Origin: Antrihabitans cavernicola
GTDB taxonomy: Bacteria > Actinomycetota > Actinomycetes > Mycobacteriales > Mycobacteriaceae
Assembly: GCF_008297975.1 (NCBI RefSeq)
Contig: NZ_VLNY01000008.1
Location: 62,001 to 126,000, forward strand
DNA: 64,000 nucleotides
Direction: 5' to 3'
Part shown: piece by piece, positions 18,181 to 27,071 of the stretch
Layout of the letters: the number at the start of each line of letters is the position of its first letter
Numbering within the stretch: position 1 is the stretch's first letter
Notes under the pieces: model-generated
Databases searched by the model: none
Told to the model about the DNA's origin: nothing
Seen by the model: only the letters and a program-made list of their open reading frames with translations
Made by a program: the position numbers and the translations under genes

Positions 18181-21100
18181 TAGTCCTCCTCGACGATCAT
18201 GTGGCAGTTGGTCCCGCTGATCCCGAAGGCCGACACGGCGCCGATTCGCCGCGTGCGGTGCCGCTCCCAGGCGGTGTTTCGTTGCGGCAGAGTGATATTG
18301 GATGCCCGCCAATCGATCATGGTTGTCGGTGTGTCGGCAAAGAGGGTTTTCGGGATGGTGCTGTGGCGCATCGCGAGCAAGACCTTCAGCAATCCCGCGG
18401 CGCCTGCGGCAGCCTGGGTGTGTCCGAGATTGGACTTGACGGATCCGAGGTGCAGCGGACGGTGCGGGTCGCGGTGCTGCCCGTAGGTGTTGGCGACAGC
18501 GGTTGCCTCGATGGGGTCACCGAGCCGCGTTCCGGTGCCGTGCGCCTCGACGAGGTCCACGTCGCGCGGATCGACTCGGGCTGCTCCGAGCGCTGCACCG
18601 ATCGCCTCCTCTTGCGAGCGCCCGTTCGGCGCGGTCAGTCCGTTGGATTTGCCGTCCTGAGTCACCGCGCTTCCGCTGATGTAGCCCAACACTTTTCGCC
18701 CTCGTGCCTTGGCGACAGATTCCAGCTCGAGAAGGAAGTAGACCGCGCCTTCCGCCCATGCTGTGCCATCTGCGTTGTCGGCGAACGGTTTGCAGCGTCC
18801 GTCCGGTGCGAGGCCGTGTTGCGCACTGAACTCGACGAACATGCCGGGGGTCGCCATGACGGTGACACCGCCCGCAATCGCGGCGTCGCAATCTCCGCCG
18901 CGCAGTGCGTCGGCTGCCGTGTGCAACGCGACCAGCGACGACGAGCACGCTGTGTCGACCGAGAGTGCCGGTCCGGTCAAACCGTGGTGGTAGGCGACGC
19001 GACCGGAGATGACGCTCGGCGTGGTGCCGGTGAGGCGATGGCCTTGGTGCTCGGGGATTCCGGACTCGTAGAGCCGGGCACCGTAGTCGTTGGATGTCGC
19101 TCCGACGTAGACGCCGGTGCGAGTCGGCAGCGATCCGCGCGAGGCCTCGACGAGGCGCTGAGACAGCTCGAGCGTGGCCCGCTGCTGGGGATCCATAGCC
19201 GTTGCCTCGCGGTTCGACAGGTCGAAGAACTGCGGATCGAACGATCCGGCGGATTCGAGGAATCCCCCTGATCGGACGTAGGTCTTGCAGGGCGTTCCAG
19301 GGGTGGGGTCGAAGAGTTGCGTGACGTTCCAGCCCCGATCCGTGGGAAAGTCGCCGATGACACAACGCTGCCGTTGCACGGTCGCCCACAGATCTGCGGG
19401 TGTCTCGATGCCCCCGGGCAGTTTGCAGGACGCGGCGACGATTGCGATCCGCTCGGAGTGTCGCCGGCGCCGTCGTATCCGGGGTCCAACGGATGCGCGG
19501 TCGCTCACGCCTGATTGCCCACCGAGGAAGTCCGCGAGCAACGCCGGTGTCGAATGCCGGTAGACGACGGTGTCTGCGATCCGGGTGCCGACGGTCGTCG
19601 TCAATGTCTCCGCGAGTTGCACTGCGCCACGTGAATCGAGCCCGAGATCCGAGAAGCTTCTGTGCGTATCGATCGGCCCGGCACCGGGAATCAGGCGTGC
19701 CAGCGCATCCACGACGGTGCTGAGCAGCCCGGACTCGTCTGCCTCAGAGCGGTTCTCTGTAGAGGCCGGTACGGGCGCCGAAGGCTGTCGCAGAAAAACT
19801 GTCTTCGGCAGTGGAAACGGTGCCGGTGCGGTGTGCGGCTGACGGTCGAGGATCGAGGGATCCGCACCCCACGTGAACAGCGTTGCGGCGGTCTCGTCGA
19901 TGGCAGACGCTTCTGAAGGAGACTTCGGTGACATTGCATGACTGCGTACCGGTGCCGTTTGCGCGACGAAGGTGCTGAGTGCGCGTCCTGGGCCGACTTC
20001 CACGAATTTGGTTGTGCCTGCGGCGATTGCAACCTGCACGGCATCGTGGAAGTGCACAGTGCCGGATGCGTTGGTCATCAGGAATCTGTCGGGCAGTGCT
20101 GCCATGGGAGCAAGCTCCGCACCTGTCGATGTCGAGATGACCCGCGTGTGTGGTGCTCTGAGCCGCAGGCGATTCTGCAACTCGATCATGCGGTCGCCGA
20201 CGGGATCGATGAGCGGCGAGTGAAAAGCATGACTCACCTGCAGTCGTTGCGATTTGAGTCTGTTGCGCTCGCACCAGTCCGAGACATGTTGCAGCGCTTC
20301 GTCGGTCCCGGCCACCACCGTTGCCTCGGGCGAGTTGAGCGCAGCAAATCTGACGCTGGCGCTCAGGTTTTCGATCGCAGGCGCCAGTGCCGTTGCTCCG
20401 GTGCGGACCGCGAGCATGCCGCCGGTCCGTGGGAGGTCGGCCATCGCCGCCGCGCGAGACGTGACGACCTCGGCAGCATCGGCGAGCGAAAGGTAGCCCG
20501 CGCAGTACAGAGCGGTGATCTCGCCGATCGAATGACCGATGAGGATGTCCGGTCGGAATCCGCGGCCGCACAGCGAGTGAAAGAGGCTGGCCTCGAAAGC
20601 GAACAGTGCAGGTTGGGTGTAACGCGTGTCGTGAATGGAATCGTCTTCGGTCCCCCACATCACCGATTGGATGGGCTCGTCCAGGTGGACGTTCAGGGCC
20701 GCGCAGATCTCCTCGAACTTCCATGCGAACTCGGCGTCTCTGTCGATCAGGCTGGCCCCCATACCTTTCCGCTGGCTGCCTTGCCCGGGAAAGACGCACG
20801 CGGTCAGGCCGGCCACCGATTCGCCCTGAATGGTCGACCGCGCGGTCTTCGTACCGCCCGCGACCGCGCGGAGTTCCTCGGCCAGTTCGTCCGCGGTGGC
20901 CGCCAGCACCGTGGTGCGAAAGTCGCCGAAGTCGCGGGTGTGTGCGGTAGCGGCAATATCGCGGATCGCTACCTGCTCGGGGCAATCGTCGATGAGTTGT
21001 GCGATGGTCGCGGCCTGGGCTCGCGCATGCTCCGGACTTGCCGAGCAGAGACCTATGCGGGTAGGTGAATCGTCGGAACGCGCAGCAGTAGTTGGTATTT

Positions 21101-22334
21101 CGGGCCGAGGAGTCGGACTCGCCAGGATGAGATGGCAGTTGGTTCCGCCCAAACCGAACGAGGAGAGGCCGACGTGCCGCAGTCCCGATTCGGCTCCGAC
21201 CAGAACGCGTGGGGCTTTGTCGAGAACGAGCGAATCCTGTTCTGCAAGAACAGCAAGCGGTTGGTCGACGATGGCTCCGGGGGCAACCCCGTGCTCGAGA
21301 ATGTGCAAAGCCTTGATCAGGCTCGCGGCCCCCGCAGCGCTTTCGAGGTGCCCGATGGTCTGCTTCGCCGAGCCGACGGGCAGTGGCCGGTTCCGCTCGG
21401 CGAAGGTCGCGATCATTGCCGCTGCTTCCGACGCGTCCCCGACGCGCGTACCGGTGCCGTGCAATTCGAGGTAGTCGAGATCGTTCGGGGAAAGACCTGC
21501 TCGCTGTAGTGCGGACTCGACTACCGCCTGCTGTGCACGACTGTCCGGGGCCGTGAGCCGACGCCCCTGGCGTCCGCAATTGGTCGCGCTTCCTGCGATC
21601 GCGGCGTGCTCGACCAGCCCGTGCTCCACCGCAGTAGACCTGCGGCACAACAACACCAACGCTCCACCTTCGCCACGCAGGTAGCCGTCGCTGCGTGTCG
21701 AGAACAAGCGGGGTTCGCCGGATACGGACAACACTCCGGCGGCATCGACCATCGATGTCGACAACGCACTGCCGTTGAGCTGGACGCCACCCGCGAGCGC
21801 GTAGTCGCATTCGCCGGAACGCACCTTGATCGCTGCTTCGTGGACAGCCATCAACGACGACGACTGTCCGGTGTCGATGACGACACTGGTACCGGAGAGG
21901 CCCAGCGTCTGTGACACCCGGTTCGCGATGAAACTCGTGGACGTGCCGGTCAAGGAATACGGAGTGGGATCGAACTGTGCCTCGGAATCGCGGAAGTCGC
22001 AGGCCATCGCGCCCAGCGTGACGCACGTCGTTGCCGATCGGAGCGTGCCGAAGCCGACGCCGGCGTCCTCGACGGCATGCACCGCGAGCTCCATGGCAAG
22101 TAGCTGTTGTGGGTCGGTTGCCGCCGCCTCGTCCTCGCCGAGTCCGAAAGCCGCTGCGTCCCAAGCGTACGAGTCGATTTTCGCAGACCGACGCACCCCG
22201 CGTCCCTGGTCGGTGAACGCCGTTCTGCCTGCCAGCATGGTCTCCCAGAAGGTGTCGTCCTCGGCCGCTCGTGGCAACCGAAACGAGTAGCCGACGATCA
22301 CGACAGGATCGTCCTGATACGCGTACGAAGTCAT
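18180..22334 (-). CDS. Type I polyketide synthase, first half: KSQ-AT-ACP-KS
   Basis: A 1384-residue protein. The first KS (about 1-430) has Gln157 in DTGQSSS where Cys is usual, with His292 and His329 kept: a KSQ loading domain that decarboxylates malonyl- to acetyl-ACP. AT about 515-800: Ser602 in GHSIGE and a HAFH motif (702-705), predicting malonyl. ACP: Ser901 in GLDSR. A basic linker RIRRRRRHSE leads to a second KS (about 960-1384) with canonical Cys1130 (DTACSSS) and AHGTGT. The protein stops right after this KS, so the AT of the same module is on the next protein. The start ATG at 22332-22334 begins the KS domain directly; no strong ribosome site is visible and upstream starts exist. 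Divergent from the KSIII gene. Confidence 0.93.
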   Translation of the reverse strand: MTSYAYQDDPVVIVGYSFRLPRAAEDDTFWETMLAGRTAFTDQGRGVRRSAKIDSYAWDAAAFGLGEDEAAATDPQQLLAMELAVHAVEDAGVGFGTLRSATTCVTLGAMACDFRDSEAQFDPTPYSLTGTSTSFIANRVSQTLGLSGTSVVIDTGQSSSLMAVHEAAIKVRSGECDYALAGGVQLNGSALSTSMVDAAGVLSVSGEPRLFSTRSDGYLRGEGGALVLLCRRSTAVEHGLVEHAAIAGSATNCGRQGRRLTAPDSRAQQAVVESALQRAGLSPNDLDYLELHGTGTRVGDASEAAAMIATFAERNRPLPVGSAKQTIGHLESAAGAASLIKALHILEHGVAPGAIVDQPLAVLAEQDSLVLDKAPRVLVGAESGLRHVGLSSFGLGGTNCHLILASPTPRPEIPTTAARSDDSPTRIGLCSASPEHARAQAATIAQLIDDCPEQVAIRDIAATAHTRDFGDFRTTVLAATADELAEELRAVAGGTKTARSTIQGESVAGLTACVFPGQGSQRKGMGASLIDRDAEFAWKFEEICAALNVHLDEPIQSVMWGTEDDSIHDTRYTQPALFAFEASLFHSLCGRGFRPDILIGHSIGEITALYCAGYLSLADAAEVVTSRAAAMADLPRTGGMLAVRTGATALAPAIENLSASVRFAALNSPEATVVAGTDEALQHVSDWCERNRLKSQRLQVSHAFHSPLIDPVGDRMIELQNRLRLRAPHTRVISTSTGAELAPMAALPDRFLMTNASGTVHFHDAVQVAIAAGTTKFVEVGPGRALSTFVAQTAPVRSHAMSPKSPSEASAIDETAATLFTWGADPSILDRQPHTAPAPFPLPKTVFLRQPSAPVPASTENRSEADESGLLSTVVDALARLIPGAGPIDTHRSFSDLGLDSRGAVQLAETLTTTVGTRIADTVVYRHSTPALLADFLGGQSGVSDRASVGPRIRRRRRHSERIAIVAASCKLPGGIETPADLWATVQRQRCVIGDFPTDRGWNVTQLFDPTPGTPCKTYVRSGGFLESAGSFDPQFFDLSNREATAMDPQQRATLELSQRLVEASRGSLPTRTGVYVGATSNDYGARLYESGIPEHQGHRLTGTTPSVISGRVAYHHGLTGPALSVDTACSSSLVALHTAADALRGGDCDAAIAGGVTVMATPGMFVEFSAQHGLAPDGRCKPFADNADGTAWAEGAVYFLLELESVAKARGRKVLGYISGSAVTQDGKSNGLTAPNGRSQEEAIGAALGAARVDPRDVDLVEAHGTGTRLGDPIEATAVANTYGQHRDPHRPLHLGSVKSNLGHTQAAAGAAGLLKVLLAMRHSTIPKTLFADTPTTMIDWRASNITLPQRNTAWERHRTRRIGAVSAFGISGTNCHMIVEED

Positions 22335-22396
22335 GATTGCGATGGTGTCATTCGGCATCCATTGCATTGCTGGAGTGTGGCTAGACCCCGGCAGAG

Positions 22397-22425
22397 TGAA
22401 CCGCAGCTCGACCGTTTCTCGACCG
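22397..22425 (+). promoter_or_regulatory. Three heptamers at 11-bp pitch: probable SARP binding site
   Basis: TGAACCG (22397-22403), TCGACCG (22408-22414) and TCGACCG (22419-22425) are direct repeats whose starts are exactly 11 bases apart. SARP activators bind such heptamer arrays near the -35 position. An AAATAT that could serve as -10 lies five bases downstream (22431-22436), facing the KSIII gene. The site is in the divergent spacer between both type I PKS genes and the KSIII gene, and a SARP gene lies 2 kb away. Confidence 0.65.
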
Positions 22426-22499
22426 CGCCGAAATATCGTGGGTTCGCACGGGTCCCGAAGAGGGATGGCCACATGTCGAAAACGAGGGGATCGATCTGT

Positions 22500-23507
22500 A
22501 TGCGCGCACGCCAGGATGTTGTCGCGGACGTGAGCATCGCAGGGTTGGGTGCTTGTCTCCCTGAGCAATTGAGCACGGCCGATGCAATTGCGGCGGGCAG
22601 ATGCAGCGAGGCGGATGTTCGGCGCACAGGAATCACGAGCGTGTGCATCGCGGCCAACACCGACGGACCGGCTCTTGCGGTGCGAGCCGCCCGGCAGGCC
22701 ATCGACGATGCGGAAATTGCGGCGCAGGATATCGATTTGCTGTTATACGTGCGCAATCATGATGAGGGACAGCTACTTTGGCCTGTCGGATCGTTCGTGC
22801 AGAACGAAATCGGTGCGCACAGAGCGAAATCCGTCGAGGTGCGGCAGATGTCGAACGGCGGGCTGGCGGCGATCGGACTCGCGCTACCGCACGTGCAGAG
22901 TGGGAAGACGGTGCTGGTGGTCACCGCGGACACCTTCCCCGCGCCACAGTTCAATCGGTGGTCGAGCGATCCGGGCACTGTGTATGCCGACGGTGCTGCC
23001 GCGGTGGTGCTGCGCCCTGGTAGCGGTGGACGCGGATCGATACTGAGCCTGGCCGAGACCGCCGCGCCCGAGTTGGAGCTGATGTCGCGCCCGCAGCGAG
23101 ACCAGCCCGATCGGTGGCCGCTGGACCTTCGGTCGCCGACCCAACGGGGCACCGAGACCATCGGTTTGGGCCGTGTCGTCGAAACACTCGAAAGCCGTCA
23201 GGCGGACGCGTTGGAACGGGCGCTCGAAGGTGCAGGCACAGCCTCCTCGGACATCTCGCTCTTCATTCTGCCGAACCTGGGAAAGGCCCGGCTGTCGGCG
23301 CAGATCGTCGGGCCCAGCGAACTGGAGTGGGACAACACCCTGTGGTCGTGGGGTCGCACGGTGGGGCACCTGGGCGCCGGCGATCAGATTGCCGGTCTGC
23401 ACCATGCGATCGCAGGCGGACGAGTGGCACCGGGCGACACCGTATGCGCGCTAGGGGTCGGTGGCGGGTTCAGCTGGTCGGTCATGGTCGTGCAGATCGG
23501 CAACTAG
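22500..23507 (+). CDS. KSIII-like starter acyltransferase/ketosynthase with Ser-His-Asp triad (DpsC type)
   Basis: A 335-residue member of the FabH/KSIII family. The position of the catalytic Cys is occupied by Ser118 (RQMSNGG). The FabH His and Asn motifs are replaced: the late segment GHLGAGD gives His290 and Asp295. In the daunorubicin priming enzyme DpsC the working triad is Ser-His-Asp with the same spacing, and such proteins pass an unusual starter acyl group to the type II system. I chose the ATG at 22500 (GAGGGGA nine bases upstream); 22473 is an alternative. It is divergent from the type I PKS genes and behind the SARP-like repeats, so it probably hands the type I product to the minimal PKS. 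Confidence 0.85.
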   Translation: MRARQDVVADVSIAGLGACLPEQLSTADAIAAGRCSEADVRRTGITSVCIAANTDGPALAVRAARQAIDDAEIAAQDIDLLLYVRNHDEGQLLWPVGSFVQNEIGAHRAKSVEVRQMSNGGLAAIGLALPHVQSGKTVLVVTADTFPAPQFNRWSSDPGTVYADGAAAVVLRPGSGGRGSILSLAETAAPELELMSRPQRDQPDRWPLDLRSPTQRGTETIGLGRVVETLESRQADALERALEGAGTASSDISLFILPNLGKARLSAQIVGPSELEWDNTLWSWGRTVGHLGAGDQIAGLHHAIAGGRVAPGDTVCALGVGGGFSWSVMVVQIGN

Positions 23508-23929
23508 CTCTCGTCGACGTAGTCGGTCTCGAGAGCTTCGACCAGGAATCGCAGCGCTGCGTCGTCCTCGGTCGAACCGAGCCGGTACTCGACGTTGCTC
23601 AGGCCGATGCGGTCGGCAACAGCCCGGTAGCGCTGATCGAGCAGCGCGCGGCGCTGCTGCGCGTCGGGTGCGGTGTTGGCGAAGTACGACGTATCGACTT
23701 CGAAGACCGCAGCGAGCGCCTCCAGCGTCTTTTTCGAAGGATTCGTGACTCGAGCACTGCGCAGTTCCGACAGCGATGCTTCGGACAATGTATAGCCCAG
23801 CGCCTTGGCCTGTGCGACGACGGCTCGGCCCGTCCAGGGTTTTCCGTTCTGGTCGCGCGTGTTGACGAACAGCGCACGTATGCGGTCGGCGAGAGTATCG
23901 AGTCTGTCACCGGCGGTATCGACGTCCAT
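23504..23929 (-). CDS. EspR-like helix-turn-helix regulator
   Basis: A 141-residue protein. The N-terminal 80 residues hold an XRE-like HTH with SEASLSELRSARVTNPSKKT and then LEALAAVFEVDTSYF, the layout of mycobacterial EspR, a nucleoid-associated activator of ESX-1 genes. Close relatives are often present near specialised loci in mycolata. The ATG has AGGAG five bases upstream. Its stop overlaps the convergent KSIII gene by 4 bases. Inside this cluster it may help the SARP control the PKS genes; that is inferred from position. Confidence 0.75.
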   Translation of the reverse strand: MDVDTAGDRLDTLADRIRALFVNTRDQNGKPWTGRAVVAQAKALGYTLSEASLSELRSARVTNPSKKTLEALAAVFEVDTSYFANTAPDAQQRRALLDQRYRAVADRIGLSNVEYRLGSTEDDAALRFLVEALETDYVDES

Positions 23930-24005
23930 GGTTGCTCCTGTATGAAGTAACCCCCGCCAAATTGTCGCACGGCGTATTTCGGCGCCACATTGCGCCGTCG
24001 CGATC

Positions 24006-24830
24006 TCACATGGTCGAAACCAGAGACGCGCGTGGAGCCCAATGAATCACGTGATTGAAGGAGTCGAGTTCCTCGCTGCGCTGCAGAACCGCGCTGAACA
24101 AATTTTGGCAGATCGGTCCGGGATCGATGCCCAATTCCGTCGCGAGTTGATCCTTCAGGTTGTGAAATGCGGAAATGGATTGCGCGGCGCAACCGGAGCG
24201 ATATGCGGCAAGCATGTACAACGCGCAGAAGTTTTCGTTCAACGGATCGGTTCGGATCAACGCTTGCAATTCTGCGATGGCCGCGGGCAAATTGTTCAAC
24301 ATGATGTCCGCATTGATCTTCTGTTCCAGTGCTGCTACTCGCTCCGCCTCGACGCGCACTGCTTCGATGGCGAGCACTTCACCTTTCCGGACGTCCTGAA
24401 AAGCAGGCCCGGACCAGGTGTTCAGTGCCAGTTCCAGCTGGTCCGACGCACGTTCGAAGTCGCCGCGGTTGAACGCGAGGGTGCCTTCCTGGGAATGGTG
24501 CCGAAATATTTCCAGATCGATCGACCATGCGTTGCCCGCAATGTCGAGCGAATATCCACCTGAACGGGTTACCAGCACGCCTTTGCCAGACGTCTTCTCC
24601 CCTGTCGAGTCGATGATCTTTCGCAGCTTCATCACGTAGGTCTGAATGGTCGTTGGAGCGCTCGACGGAACTCGATCACCCCAAAGTTCGTCGATCAGTG
24701 TTTCGTGTGTGACGATGCTGCTCCGACGCAATGCGAGCAGTGTGAGCAATTGGCGTGGCTTCGGTGCGGACGGCACAATCGACCGCCCATCGAGGTCCGC
24801 AGCGAATGGGCCGAGCACTTTGACATCCAT
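24006..24830 (-). CDS. SARP-family activator (winged helix plus BTAD)
   Basis: A 274-residue Streptomyces-antibiotic-regulatory-type protein. Residues 1-100 form an OmpR-like winged helix (KPRQLLTLLALRRSSIVTHETLIDELWGD, TIQTYVMKLRK). Residues 110-260 form the bacterial transcriptional activation domain (LALNTWSGPAFQDV, NENFCALYMLAAYRSG, PGPICQNLF). SARPs activate pathway genes by binding heptamer repeats; a fitting site is at 22397-22425. I prefer the ATG at 24830 because GGAGGA is nine bases upstream; the ATG at 24836 is only 2-3 bases from it. It lies between the EspR-like gene and the polyketide cyclase gene and has its own AT-rich leader. Confidence 0.9.
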   Translation of the reverse strand: MDVKVLGPFAADLDGRSIVPSAPKPRQLLTLLALRRSSIVTHETLIDELWGDRVPSSAPTTIQTYVMKLRKIIDSTGEKTSGKGVLVTRSGGYSLDIAGNAWSIDLEIFRHHSQEGTLAFNRGDFERASDQLELALNTWSGPAFQDVRKGEVLAIEAVRVEAERVAALEQKINADIMLNNLPAAIAELQALIRTDPLNENFCALYMLAAYRSGCAAQSISAFHNLKDQLATELGIDPGPICQNLFSAVLQRSEELDSFNHVIHWAPRASLVSTM

Positions 24831-24871
24831 TTCCATCGTCCTCCGTTGGTCTGCATCGACAAAGCGAATTA

Positions 24872-24885
24872 TTCGTTCCAACGAA
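24872..24885. promoter_or_regulatory. 14-bp inverted repeat upstream of the SARP gene
   Basis: TTCGTTCCAACGAA is a perfect 6-2-6 inverted repeat 42 bases upstream of the chosen SARP start, in the AT-richer leader (24837-25024). It could be an operator for a cluster regulator such as the MarR or EspR-like protein. The leader otherwise holds no gene. Confidence 0.4.
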
Positions 24886-25024
24886 GAAGAACACAGCACG
24901 ACCGGGCGCGCAACCACGGTAGAAATGGCGAAACGGTACTCGATTCAATTACGCTGTCTATTAGGCACTTTCGGCTTATCTAGTTGCCGTAAGGGCAGTA
25001 AATTGTCAGAAGAAAGAGGGGCTG

Positions 25025-25999
25025 TCACATACTCTGGAGATGGCCGACTGCGGCGGTCATGGTTACCAGACTGTTACCGCCGAGAGCGCCGCGAACGGCT
25101 CGCTTCATCTCGTCTATTCCCGCCTCGGGCGAGCCGAGAAGTTCGCGGCAGTGTTCGATGTCGACCAGTACACCGTGCCACGATCGCAGGGACCATTGCT
25201 CGGCTTCCTTCGTGCTCGGAGCGATCGACCAGCGACCCGCATGCGCGACAAGCGCGGGCGGGAGCGTTGTCTGCTTGTAGGCGATGGTGGGGTGGCGGTC
25301 CGCGTCGAGCCGAACCCGGTAGGACATCGTCTCGTGCTCTTTGCTGTCGGCGGTCCGTGTGGTCATCGCGAGGTGTTGCACGTCGTCCTGCAGCGAGGTG
25401 AGCGTGACGTCCGCGACGTGCGGCAGGCGTTCGGGCCAGCGCGCACCGTCCCAGATGAAGTCGAGCGGTGCCGTCGGGTTGCCTCCGGCGAAATCGACCT
25501 CGTCGACGAACTCGTAGAGAAAGCAATCGCCGTCGCCTCCGGTCGCGCGGCGAAGTGCGGCGAGCTCTTTGGTGCTGTTGGTGTCGACCGCCTTGCGCAC
25601 ATACTCCAGATCCGCGTCGTTGTCCGATCGCAGCCGGAAGGTGTGATTCAGGATCACCTCGCAGCCGGATGCACCGTCCTGAGAATCGACGACGTGCCAA
25701 CTCCCGGACATGGCTGCAAGCGGCTCAGGTGAGACGACTTGCTGGAAATCGACGGTTCGAGCGGCGTCGTCGACGTTGCGAATCGATTTCCAGCTGTGGA
25801 CGGTGTCATGTGCGATCGCCCAGATCGTCATGTCCTGTCTGGTTCGCGCACCGTCGCTGCCTGCTTCGACCGCGTCCATGTGCACGGTGGGACCGAAGAT
25901 CACCGGCCACGCTGTGACGTCTCGAACGAGGGCGAACACCTCGTCCGCCGGCGCCGAACATGCAGTGCGGTGAACCATGGTGTGCTTGGTGGTCGTCAT
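25025..25999 (-). CDS. Didomain polyketide aromatase/cyclase
   Basis: A 324-residue protein with two START/SRPBCC polyketide-cyclase domains (about 1-150 and 165-320), as in ActVII-type enzymes. Typical segments are SAPADEVFALVRDVTAWPVIFGPTVH in the first domain and FIWDGARWPERLPHVADV in the second. Such didomain enzymes aromatise the first ring of polyketides that have been reduced at C-9, which fits the ketoreductase in this cluster. GGAG lies six bases before the ATG. It is the last gene of the run KS-alpha, KS-beta, ACP, AT, cyclase. Confidence 0.9.
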   Translation of the reverse strand: MTTTKHTMVHRTACSAPADEVFALVRDVTAWPVIFGPTVHMDAVEAGSDGARTRQDMTIWAIAHDTVHSWKSIRNVDDAARTVDFQQVVSPEPLAAMSGSWHVVDSQDGASGCEVILNHTFRLRSDNDADLEYVRKAVDTNSTKELAALRRATGGDGDCFLYEFVDEVDFAGGNPTAPLDFIWDGARWPERLPHVADVTLTSLQDDVQHLAMTTRTADSKEHETMSYRVRLDADRHPTIAYKQTTLPPALVAHAGRWSIAPSTKEAEQWSLRSWHGVLVDIEHCRELLGSPEAGIDEMKRAVRGALGGNSLVTMTAAVGHLQSM

Positions 26000-26068
26000 A
26001 GGGTGCTCCGTTTCGGTTCCAGGCGTGGCAACGCCGGTGACATGAGAATTCGGTTGGGGCCGTGTGCT

Positions 26069-27058
26069 TTACGCGGAGACGCCCTCCGCCGCCGATCGAT
26101 GATCTGCGCGTGCCCGAAGTGTGCGTAGGTGTTCGAGCGTGTCGGACCCCGGTCCGCTCATGCTGGTGAGCACGAGGGGCGGTCGGTGGGTCCCGGGCGA
26201 CGATCGCGCGGCGCGTCGTGCGATCGTCGAAAGCGTTGTGCCGGGGCCGATCTCGATGACACAGTCGAACAACGTGTTCGACAGGGCAGATCTGATCGCA
26301 TCCCAGTACCGGACGGGAGCGGCCATATGGTTCGCCCAGTATTCGGGGCGACAGTACTGCGTGGCAGCGATGGTTGTGCCGGCATATCCGGAGACGAACT
26401 CGATCGGCGACGGCACGAAACTCAACGAGGTCGCGTTCATTCGCACCATGTCCTGCTTGTCGGACATGAGGGAGTGATGGAACGGCCGTGTGCTCGCAAG
26501 GTCGACGTAGGTGACACAGTTCTCGTCGAGAATCGAGCGCGCGCGCCGCAACGATTCCGTCGGACCGGACACCATTGTTTGCCGTGGTGCGTTGACACCC
26601 GCAATCTCGGTGTCCGGCGGCAAGATTGCGTGCAGGGTCTCCGGCGTTGCCCCGACGGCCAACATTCCGCCGGCGGGACACTCGAGCGAGTGCGCGGCGC
26701 GCGCTTCCAGCATCAGACACGCGTCGTCCAACGACAACACGTCCGCGATCACTGCTGCCGCGAGCTCACCCGCACTGTGACCGAGGACCGCTGTGGGTTC
26801 GATACCCCAACTGCTCAGCAGCCGATGTAGCCCGTATTCGACTGCGAGCAGCAGCGGCTGCGTGACGCTCGGGTCCGCCGGATCGTCCTCGCCGTCCAGC
26901 CACCGTTGCTTGACAGCTGGAAAGTACGTGGACAGTCGGCTCAGGGTGTCCAGCACTTCGTCGACCGCAGTCGCGAACTGCGTGCTGGTTCGGTACAGCT
27001 CCACGCCCATTCCCCGATACTGCGCGCCCTGGCCCGGCAGTAGATACAGGATTCCCAT
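26069..27058 (-). CDS. Discrete acyl-CoA:ACP acyltransferase (DpsD/ZhuC-like)
   Basis: A 329-residue stand-alone AT. The N-terminal LPGQGAQYRGMG motif, Ser95 in GHSAGE, and a PFHHS motif in place of HAFHS are visible. Dedicated ATs sit in type II clusters with non-acetate starters (DpsD in daunorubicin, ZhuC in R1128). They either move acyl groups or remove wrong acetyl primers. The start at 27058 gives a typical AT N-terminus, with AGGGGG nine bases upstream and 13 bases after the ACP stop. Together with the KSIII-like protein it probably transfers or edits the type I-made starter. The exact reaction is inferred. Confidence 0.85.
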   Translation of the reverse strand: MGILYLLPGQGAQYRGMGVELYRTSTQFATAVDEVLDTLSRLSTYFPAVKQRWLDGEDDPADPSVTQPLLLAVEYGLHRLLSSWGIEPTAVLGHSAGELAAAVIADVLSLDDACLMLEARAAHSLECPAGGMLAVGATPETLHAILPPDTEIAGVNAPRQTMVSGPTESLRRARSILDENCVTYVDLASTRPFHHSLMSDKQDMVRMNATSLSFVPSPIEFVSGYAGTTIAATQYCRPEYWANHMAAPVRYWDAIRSALSNTLFDCVIEIGPGTTLSTIARRAARSSPGTHRPPLVLTSMSGPGSDTLEHLRTLRARADHRSAAEGVSA

Positions 27059-27071
27059 TCCGAGTCGCCCC

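Noticed and set aside
19744-22164. Very long open frame (806 codons) inside the first type I PKS gene, same strand but another frame
   Set aside because: Arg/Gly-rich product without motifs; it is a by-product of GC-rich codon use in the PKS gene.
13636-22334. Iterative enediyne or polyunsaturated fatty acid PKS
   Set aside because: Domain order and the KSQ loading unit do not match those families; no PPTase domain or tandem ACPs are present.
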